The notes under the pieces: model-generated
What the model was told of the DNA's origin: nothing
Databases searched by the model: none
The model's input: the letters and a program-made list of their open reading frames with translations, nothing else
Program-made: the position numbers and the translations under genes
Assembly (NCBI GenBank): GCA_016185815.1
Contig: JACPMT010000011.1
Coordinates: 1 to 10,365, forward strand
DNA: 10,365 bases
Reading direction: 5' to 3'
DNA from: Candidatus Woesearchaeota archaeon
Lineage (GTDB): Archaea > Nanobdellota > Nanobdellia > Woesearchaeales > GW2011-AR4
Shown here: positions 6,908-10,365 of the stretch, in pieces
How positions within the stretch are numbered: position 1 is the first letter of the stretch
Layout: every line of letters starts with the position of its first letter

Positions 6908-6948
6908 TAGAGAATTTTGACAAAATTGATATATTTCAAAATTCTCTA
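6908..6948 (+). repeat. Inverted repeat 2, related to repeat 1 (13-bp perfect arms)
   Basis: Arms tagagaattttga (6908-6920) and tcaaaattctcta (6936-6948) are exact reverse complements with a 15-nt loop, and directly abut repeat 1. The left arms of the two repeats differ at one position over 12 bases (c/t), so arms can also pair across hairpins. It lies about 35 bp before the next TATA box, so it could end the upstream transcript or bind a regulator of the downstream one. Confidence 0.7.
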
Positions 6949-6981
6949 TAAAGTAGAAAGGCAAAAAATAATTAATCAAAA

Positions 6982-6992
6982 CCTATATATAC
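6982..6992 (+). promoter_or_regulatory. TATA box for the winged-helix gene
   Basis: The sequence cctatatatac is centred about 30 nt before the ATG at 7018, giving a leaderless transcript. Confidence 0.7.
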
Positions 6993-7017
6993 CTCTTGAT
7001 TCTTAAACCATTTAATC

Positions 7018-7485
7018 ATGGCAAAGCAGAAAACAATTTCTAAAGACATACCTTTGGCGGAGATTACCTTAAGGAGATACGAAAAGCCTACAAATTTAAA
7101 TGAAAGGGAGCTGGTAAGAAAGCTCTGCCTTTCGATTGGCTTATTGCAGCCCGGTGATTCAAGGGATGTTGTTGTTGATGTTTTTAATGTTCTGATTAAG
7201 GCTAAAAAAGGGCAAAAAAGCCTGACAAGCGATGAAATATGCTCCCTTGTGATTGAAGACAGGAAAAACCTGAAGCTGCCGATGCTGGGGATTGCTGCCT
7301 CAAACATAAGGAGGCAGCTAAAGAGGCTGAAAGACACGTTGCTAATTGAAAAAAGGCTCAACGCCTACAGGATAACGGAGCATAACAACCTGAATGAAAT
7401 TTTTGAGGAGAGGATTGAGAAAATTCTTTTGGCAAGCATCAATTCAAGGGTCAAGGATTACCTGAAAAAGATTGATGAATTGTAA
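7018..7485 (+). CDS. Winged-helix-like DNA-binding protein, family not recognised
   Basis: The 155-residue soluble protein starts at an ATG fixed by a TATA box 30 nt upstream. The N-terminal part (residues 11-62) contains an E-I-T-L-R-R-Y-E-K-P element and a helical stretch with LCLSIGLLQPGDSRD. Residues 68-121 look like a winged helix: SLTSDEICSLVIED as first helix, then AASNIRRQLKRLKD (93-106) as a basic recognition helix, then LLIEKRLNAYRIT (108-120) as the wing hairpin. The C-terminal 35 residues form a charged helix that may dimerise. A transcription regulator is the most likely role. It ends just before the flavoprotein promoter, so that gene is a plausible but unproven target. I cannot name a specific family. 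Confidence 0.7.
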   Translation: MAKQKTISKDIPLAEITLRRYEKPTNLNERELVRKLCLSIGLLQPGDSRDVVVDVFNVLIKAKKGQKSLTSDEICSLVIEDRKNLKLPMLGIAASNIRRQLKRLKDTLLIEKRLNAYRITEHNNLNEIFEERIEKILLASINSRVKDYLKKIDEL

Positions 7486-7487
7486 AG

Positions 7488-7498
7488 ATTTAAATATC
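7488..7498 (+). promoter_or_regulatory. TATA box for the flavoprotein gene
   Basis: The sequence atttaaatat follows the winged-helix stop and is centred about 27 nt before the ATG at 7520. It rules out the upstream in-frame ATG at 7472, which lies within the previous gene. A second AT-rich run, actatata at 7503-7510, is too close to 7520 to serve. Confidence 0.65.
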
Positions 7499-7519
7499 AT
7501 ATACTATATACTTTTGCTC

Positions 7520-8083
7520 ATGGATTTGCCATGGGGAGATGAAAGGACAAAGCAATTTGTAACGAATGTGGGCTTGATCACAACCAATGGCCCTTATGGA
7601 CATGACATAATGGCTGCCGAGTGGACGCACCATATTTCTTATAAGCCTGGACTGATAGCTGTCTGCATAAATCCAAGGGATGCAACCCATGCCAATATAG
7701 AAAATACAAAGGAGTTTGGAATCAGCCTATGCGCATCTGACCAGAATGTTTTGTCAAGCATTTCAGGGGGCAGCTCGGGAAAGAGCATTGACAAGATTTC
7801 TGCATTGAAAGAGCTCGGCTTCAAGTTCTACAAAGCCAAAAAAATAAATGTCTTGATGGTTGAGGATGCTGCCCTGAATATCGAATGCAAATTAGCCAAG
7901 CAGATTCCGATTGGCGACCACACAACTTTTGTTGGGGAGGCTGTTGAAACAAAGCTGTCTGGCAAGAAGCCGCTTGTTTACCACGCTCAAAAATACTGGA
8001 ATCTTGGTGAGAATATACCAAAGCCTCCGCAAGATGAACTGGACAGGACAAACCAAATTGTTGAGAAGCACAAGAAAAAATGA
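7520..8083 (+). CDS. Flavin reductase-like (FMN-binding split barrel) protein
   Basis: The 187-residue product matches the flavin reductase/DIM6-NTAB superfamily, small dimeric split-barrel proteins that bind FMN and often use NAD(P)H. Family features seen: GLITTNGPYGHDIMAAEW (18-35), the usual start where glycine and small residues follow the first strands, then ISYKPGLIAVCINPRDATHANI (39-60), which matches the strand plus the phosphate-contacting segment, then TKEFGISLCASDQ (63-75). A later H-T-T-F-V-G-E-A-V strand (134-142) and PLVYHAQKYWNLGE (151-164) close the barrel. The C-terminus is Lys-rich. The ATG at 7520 fits the TATA position. The physiological electron acceptor is unknown; related archaeal proteins reduce flavins or iron carriers. 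Confidence 0.85.
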   Translation: MDLPWGDERTKQFVTNVGLITTNGPYGHDIMAAEWTHHISYKPGLIAVCINPRDATHANIENTKEFGISLCASDQNVLSSISGGSSGKSIDKISALKELGFKFYKAKKINVLMVEDAALNIECKLAKQIPIGDHTTFVGEAVETKLSGKKPLVYHAQKYWNLGENIPKPPQDELDRTNQIVEKHKKK

Positions 8084-8103
8084 TTTCTCGTCTAAAAATC
8101 GAA

Positions 8104-8117
8104 ATATTTATATATAT
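8104..8117 (+). promoter_or_regulatory. TATA box for the duplicated basic protein
   Basis: The sequence atatttatatata is a strong TATA box, about 90 nt before the ATG at 8201. Transcription should start near 8136, leaving a leader of roughly 65 nt. All other promoters in the window give leaders of about ten nt or none. Confidence 0.75.
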
Positions 8118-8139
8118 GCTCAATTTTTTAGTCGACAGA

Positions 8140-8168
8140 TAAGACGTGGGGTGCATTAAGTCGTCTTA
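8140..8168 (+). promoter_or_regulatory. Hairpin in the 5' leader of the basic-protein mRNA
   Basis: Arms taagacg (8140-8146) and cgtctta (8162-8168) pair perfectly around a 15-nt G-rich loop. A smaller competing pairing exists between taag (8157-8160) and ctta (8165-8168). The structure sits at the 5' end of the predicted transcript, ahead of the ribosome binding site. It may stabilise the mRNA or allow control of translation, for example by the RNA- or DNA-binding product itself (inference). Confidence 0.5.
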
Positions 8169-8184
8169 AAATAATAAAAAAGTA

Positions 8185-8191
8185 GGGAGGT
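8185..8191 (+). promoter_or_regulatory. Strong Shine-Dalgarno site
   Basis: The sequence gggaggt is complementary to the CCUCC end of 16S rRNA and lies 9 nt before the ATG at 8201. It is the only strong SD site in the window and fixes the start. Confidence 0.85.
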
Positions 8192-8200
8192 AAATCTAAA

Positions 8201-8449
8201 ATGGCAGAAAAAGTAGCAAAAGTTGGTGTGAGAAAGCAGGCAGGCTACCTTTATTTTGTGGACAAGAAGGGCAATGTAGCCAGGGCCAAGATGTCAAGAG
8301 GCGGCAGAAAGAAAGGCAGGGCCAAGGTTGAGGTTGTGGCTAAAGCCGGTGTAAAGAAAAAGCACGGCTACTTGTACTTTATCGACAAGCATGGGGACAT
8401 ATCTGCAGCGAAAATGGCTCGCGGCGGAAGAAGAAGAAAAAGAAGGTAA
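8201..8449 (+). CDS. Highly basic protein of two 41-residue repeats, probable nucleic-acid binder
   Basis: The 82-residue product is made of two copies of one module with a period of 41 residues. Copy 1 runs from V5 and copy 2 from V46. Shared positions include G9/G50, GYLYF at 15-19 and 56-60, DK at 21-22 and 62-63, G24/G65, AKM at 29-31 and 70-72, and RGGR at 33-36 and 74-77. Each module looks like a beta hairpin (GYLYFVDKKGNV) followed by a basic RGG-type tail (GGRRRKRR at the end). Lys and Arg dominate, with no Cys or Trp. The DNA of the copies has diverged, so the duplication is old. The strong promoter and SD site point to an abundant protein. A chromatin or RNA-binding role is inferred; it resembles no Cren7, Sul7d, Alba, MC1 or histone sequence I know. 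Confidence 0.85.
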   Translation: MAEKVAKVGVRKQAGYLYFVDKKGNVARAKMSRGGRKKGRAKVEVVAKAGVKKKHGYLYFIDKHGDISAAKMARGGRRRKRR

Positions 8450-8474
8450 ACTCTTCTTTTTTATTTTATTTTTT
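8437..8474. terminator. Symmetric A/T hairpin between convergent genes, probable two-way terminator
   Basis: Arms aaaaagaag (8437-8445) and cttcttttt (8453-8461) pair perfectly around a 7-nt loop holding the basic-protein stop codon. T-runs follow on the plus strand (to 8474), and pyrimidine-rich sequence follows on the minus strand. It covers the two stop codons, which lie 11 bp apart. Archaeal transcription ends at oligo-T tracts, so this likely stops both transcripts. Confidence 0.6.
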
Positions 8475-9375
8475 CTGCTTCTAACAATTTTTTTAAAGAA
8501 TATACAGCAACTTCTATCTGCTTATTATTCGGCTCTTTTGTTGTTATTTTTTGAAGCGCCAAGCCCGGCATTGAAACAAGCTTAAACAAAAAAATATTTT
8601 GTTTTTTATCGCTGACTTTCAATATTTCGTATGAAATGCCTGCAATAAGCGGGATAAGAAGTATTCTTACCGGAAACAGGATGCCTTTTCTAAGCCAAAC
8701 ATTCAAGGTTGAAAAATTTTGGTAGTAAAATAGCATTATGGACGGCAATAATGAAAATACAAGAATGCTTACAATGAAAACTATCAATAAAAATGACGTT
8801 CCGCATCTTGGATGAAGCGTAGTGAATTTTTTGACATTGGCAATGTTCAATTTTTTATTTTTTTCATAGCAGTGTATGGCTTTATGCTCTGCCCCGTGGT
8901 ACTGGAACAGTATCCTCACGTCTTTCATGAACGAGATTGCAGCAATGTAGGTTAAAAAGAGGAGTATTCTTATAATTCCGTCAACAATATTGAATAGGAC
9001 AGGCTTTTTCTCTTCGGTAAATCCGACAAGGTTTGTCAAAAAATAAGGCAGTGCTATAAAAAATATGATTGCAAAGCCAATGGAAACCAGAATTGTAAAA
9101 GCCAGCTCATTTTTTCCTATCTTTTCCCCTTTTGGGGCAACCTGCTCTGCGCTCCACATCAACGACCTTATGCCAATAACCAGCATTTCGACAAGGTTTA
9201 CAAAACCGCGAATAAGTGGCAGCTTTAAGAAATGGTGTTTTCTCTTGGAAATTTTTCCTTTTTTTGCTACAATTCCTTTGTTCTTTCTGACCGCGACAAC
9301 ATAATTATTGAGCCCTCTTATCATTACCCCCTCTATAACTGCTTGGCCGCCGATATTGATTTTATTTTTTTCCAT
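8461..9375 (-). CDS. DUF1385 (YqhQ-like) multi-pass membrane protein
   Basis: The 304-residue product carries the family hallmarks in order: GGQAVIEGVMIRG (9-21), QYHGAEHKAI (158-167), HPRCGTSFL (188-196), ISYEILK (247-253) and MPGLALQKITTKEP (269-282), then QIEVA. Four hydrophobic segments are visible at about 91-119, 126-150, 194-217 and 231-247. The conserved Cys/His/Glu loops lie between or flanking them, as if forming a metal or catalytic site at the membrane (inference). The biochemical role of this family is not established. An in-frame ATG at 9423 would add 16 Lys-rich residues, but a minus-strand TATA box at 9395-9409 is 27 nt before 9375 and favours the shorter start, as does the family's usual beginning. 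It is convergent with the basic protein and divergent from nrdR. Confidence 0.92.
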   Translation of the reverse strand: MEKNKINIGGQAVIEGVMIRGLNNYVVAVRKNKGIVAKKGKISKRKHHFLKLPLIRGFVNLVEMLVIGIRSLMWSAEQVAPKGEKIGKNELAFTILVSIGFAIIFFIALPYFLTNLVGFTEEKKPVLFNIVDGIIRILLFLTYIAAISFMKDVRILFQYHGAEHKAIHCYEKNKKLNIANVKKFTTLHPRCGTSFLLIVFIVSILVFSLLPSIMLFYYQNFSTLNVWLRKGILFPVRILLIPLIAGISYEILKVSDKKQNIFLFKLVSMPGLALQKITTKEPNNKQIEVAVYSLKKLLEAEKIK

Positions 9376-9394
9376 CTTAAGTGATTTTTTCAGG

Positions 9395-9409
9395 TGTTTT
9401 AAATATTTG
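9395..9409 (-). promoter_or_regulatory. TATA box for the DUF1385 gene
   Basis: Read on the minus strand the sequence is caaatatttaaaac, centred about 27 nt before the ATG at 9375. It would lie inside the coding region if translation began at 9423. Confidence 0.6.
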
Positions 9410-9411
9410 TT

Positions 9412-9427
9412 GTTTTTAGACAAAAAC
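9412..9427. promoter_or_regulatory. Palindrome between the divergent promoters, candidate operator
   Basis: The arms gttttt and aaaaac flank a 4-nt agac centre. The 16-bp element sits between the minus-strand TATA box of DUF1385 and the plus-strand TATA box of nrdR, abutting the latter. A protein bound here could affect both genes. It does not match the ACACwATATAGTGT-type NrdR box. Confidence 0.35.
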
Positions 9428-9436
9428 TTTATATGC
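9427..9436 (+). promoter_or_regulatory. TATA box for nrdR
   Basis: The sequence ctttatatgc is centred about 30 nt before the ATG at 9461, so the TTG at 9446, which would add five residues, is not the start. Confidence 0.7.
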
Positions 9437-9460
9437 TAAACATTATTGCGAGTTCTGAAA

Positions 9461-9913
9461 ATGAAATGCCCTTATTGCAGCCATGAGGAAACCCAGGTTA
9501 TAGACACAAGGGAGACTGAGAATTTGGAGGCTACAAGGAGAAGAAGGGAGTGCCTGAAATGCAATAAAAGGTTCACAACATATGAAAGGGTCGAGGAAGC
9601 AGAGATTATTGTAGTGAAAAAGGACGGCAAGCGGGAAAGGTTTGAAAGAAAGAAATTAATGGATGGCATTTTGAAGGCGTGCGAAAAAAGGGATATAAGC
9701 CTTGACAAGATTGAAAAGCTTGTCGATGATGTGGAGTCTGACTTGAGAAAAAGGGACTCTGTTGAGGTTGAAAGCAAAGTTATAGGAGAGCTGGCTATGC
9801 GAAAGCTAAAATCTTTGGACAAAGTTGCTTACATAAGGTTTGCCTCTGTTTACAGGGAGTTTGAGGACCTTGACAGGTTTGAAGAGGAATTGGAGAAATT
9901 GCAGAAAAAATGA
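9461..9913 (+). CDS. nrdR: Transcriptional regulator NrdR
   Basis: NrdR senses ATP/dATP and represses ribonucleotide reductase genes, so it balances dNTP supply. The product has 150 residues, the usual length. The zinc ribbon has Cys at 3, 6, 31 and 34 (CPYC and CLKC), with the DTR motif at 15-17 and the basic TRRRREC segment at 25-31. The KRFTTYER element follows at 36-43. The ATP-cone fills about 47-140 (IVVKKDGKRERFERKKL, then AYIRFASVYREF near its end). Bacterial NrdR normally has a G-x2-[VI]-RRRR approach to the third Cys; here it reads NLEATRRRR. NrdR is widespread in bacteria and patchy in archaea, which makes transfer at some point plausible. It overlaps the following kinase by 4 nt. 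No RNR gene or NrdR box was found in the window. Confidence 0.95.
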   Translation: MKCPYCSHEETQVIDTRETENLEATRRRRECLKCNKRFTTYERVEEAEIIVVKKDGKRERFERKKLMDGILKACEKRDISLDKIEKLVDDVESDLRKRDSVEVESKVIGELAMRKLKSLDKVAYIRFASVYREFEDLDRFEEELEKLQKK

Positions 9914-10365
9914 TAATAGGCTTGACAGGGAAAAATGCTGCTGGAAAAGGGGAGCTTGCAAAGCATCTGCAATTGAAATGTTTTGCGTACTTTTCGTTGT
10001 CGGATGCGTTAAGGGAGGAAGCTGACAAGAGACATCTTGACCATTCCAGAAGTACATTGATAAATCTCGGGAATGAACTAAGAAAAAAATTCGGAAATGG
10101 GATACTTGCAAAAAGAATCAATGAAAAAATAAAAAAGGCAAAAGGCAGCATGGATTTTGTCATAGAAAGCATAAGAAATCCCGGCGAGATAGAAGAGCTC
10201 AGAAAAAACAAAGGTTTTTTATTGGTTGGTGTTGTAGCTGACCAAAAAATCAGGTTTCAAAGGCTTTTGAGGAGAGGCAGGCTCGGGGATGCAACAACAC
10301 TTGAGGAGTTCAAAAAACAGGAAGACCGGGAAAATAATGATGAAGCATCAGGCCAGCAGCTTGAC
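9910..10365 (+). CDS. P-loop nucleotide-kinase-like protein, 3'-partial
   Basis: The ATG overlaps the nrdR stop (ATGA), so the two are probably one operon with coupled translation. The 152 visible residues begin MIIGLTGKNAAGKGE, with a Walker A motif G7-x4-G12-K13-G14. FSLSDALREEA (28-38) resembles the NMP-binding region of adenylate/dephospho-CoA kinase-like enzymes. NLGNELRKKFGNG (52-64) follows, then FVIESIRNPGEIEELR (83-98), an acceptor/Walker B-like strand, and the Arg-rich LID-like RFQRLLRRGRLGD (115-127). EEF...REN...QQLD at the end is typical of a group of kinase-like proteins, some of which are fused to a dCMP deaminase domain. That fusion, if present, would lie beyond the right edge. 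Its place after nrdR suggests a role in deoxynucleotide metabolism (inference). A dephospho-CoA kinase relative is the main alternative. Confidence 0.8.
   Translation, partial: MIIGLTGKNAAGKGELAKHLQLKCFAYFSLSDALREEADKRHLDHSRSTLINLGNELRKKFGNGILAKRINEKIKKAKGSMDFVIESIRNPGEIEELRKNKGFLLVGVVADQKIRFQRLLRRGRLGDATTLEEFKKQEDRENNDEASGQQLD

Noticed and set aside
6051..6923. Long minus-strand open frame of 290 codons
   Set aside because: It is antisense to the well-supported end of IleRS and the whole THUMP gene and runs through the twin hairpins. Its Phe/Ser/Leu-rich product is typical of a shadow of Lys/Glu-rich coding DNA.
7498..7512. Possible NrdR box (catatactatatac) before the flavoprotein gene
   Set aside because: It is a direct AT-rich repeat rather than the palindromic ACACwATATAGTGT pattern, and NrdR boxes normally come in pairs.
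7911..8159. Plus-strand open frame overlapping the end of the flavoprotein gene
   Set aside because: It shares most of its length with the flavoprotein in another frame and then covers the TATA box of the next gene; no promoter or SD site supports it.
8391..8585. Plus-strand 64-codon frame over the end of the basic-protein gene
   Set aside because: It begins inside that gene in another frame and runs antisense into the conserved end of the DUF1385 gene.

Overview
The window looks like chromosomal DNA of an archaeon, most likely a DPANN-type lineage (Woesearchaeota or a relative). The lineage guess is inference from the gene mix; the domain call is firm. The evidence is an archaeal family B DNA polymerase ending in a PCNA-binding peptide, an archaeal/eukaryotic-type isoleucyl-tRNA synthetase, a THUMP RNA-binding protein, and archaeal TATA boxes placed so close to start codons that most transcripts should be leaderless. 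NrdR and a DUF1385 (YqhQ-like) membrane protein, both better known from bacteria, sit beside these genes.

Layout, left to right. 1-1762: replicative PolB, missing its N-terminus at the window edge. 1835-2329: an unrecognised 164-residue protein with Arg codon usage unlike its neighbours. 2430-3180: a two-gene unit made of a 51-residue AbrB/MazE-like DNA-binding protein overlapping an unrecognised coiled-coil protein. 3205-6323: isoleucyl-tRNA synthetase, interrupted near 4657 by a frame change and an apparent short deletion that falls between the two halves of a zinc-binding element. 6361-6858: THUMP protein, followed by two related hairpins. 7018-7485: winged-helix-like protein. 7520-8083: flavin-reductase-like flavoprotein. 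8201-8449: a very basic protein made of two 41-residue repeats, the only gene here with a long 5' leader and a strong Shine-Dalgarno site. 8461-9375, minus strand: DUF1385 membrane protein, converging on the basic protein across a symmetric A/T hairpin. 9461-9913: NrdR, divergent from DUF1385. 9910-10365: P-loop nucleotide-kinase-like protein overlapping nrdR and cut by the right edge.

Most genes carry their own TATA box about 27-35 nt before the ATG, often overlapping the end of the previous gene. Only two pairs look co-translated: AbrB-like/coiled-coil and nrdR/kinase. The functional themes are replication and dNTP control (PolB, NrdR, nucleotide kinase), tRNA charging and modification (IleRS, THUMP), small DNA-binding proteins (AbrB-like, winged helix, duplicated basic protein), and envelope and redox genes of unknown role.

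No CRISPR array, tRNA, rRNA, transposase or prophage was seen. No gene-free stretch exceeds 160 bases. The best candidates for something undescribed are the duplicated basic protein with its structured leader, the AbrB-like/coiled-coil pair, and the twin hairpins after the THUMP gene. The broken IleRS frame matters most for annotation and may be a sequence error.
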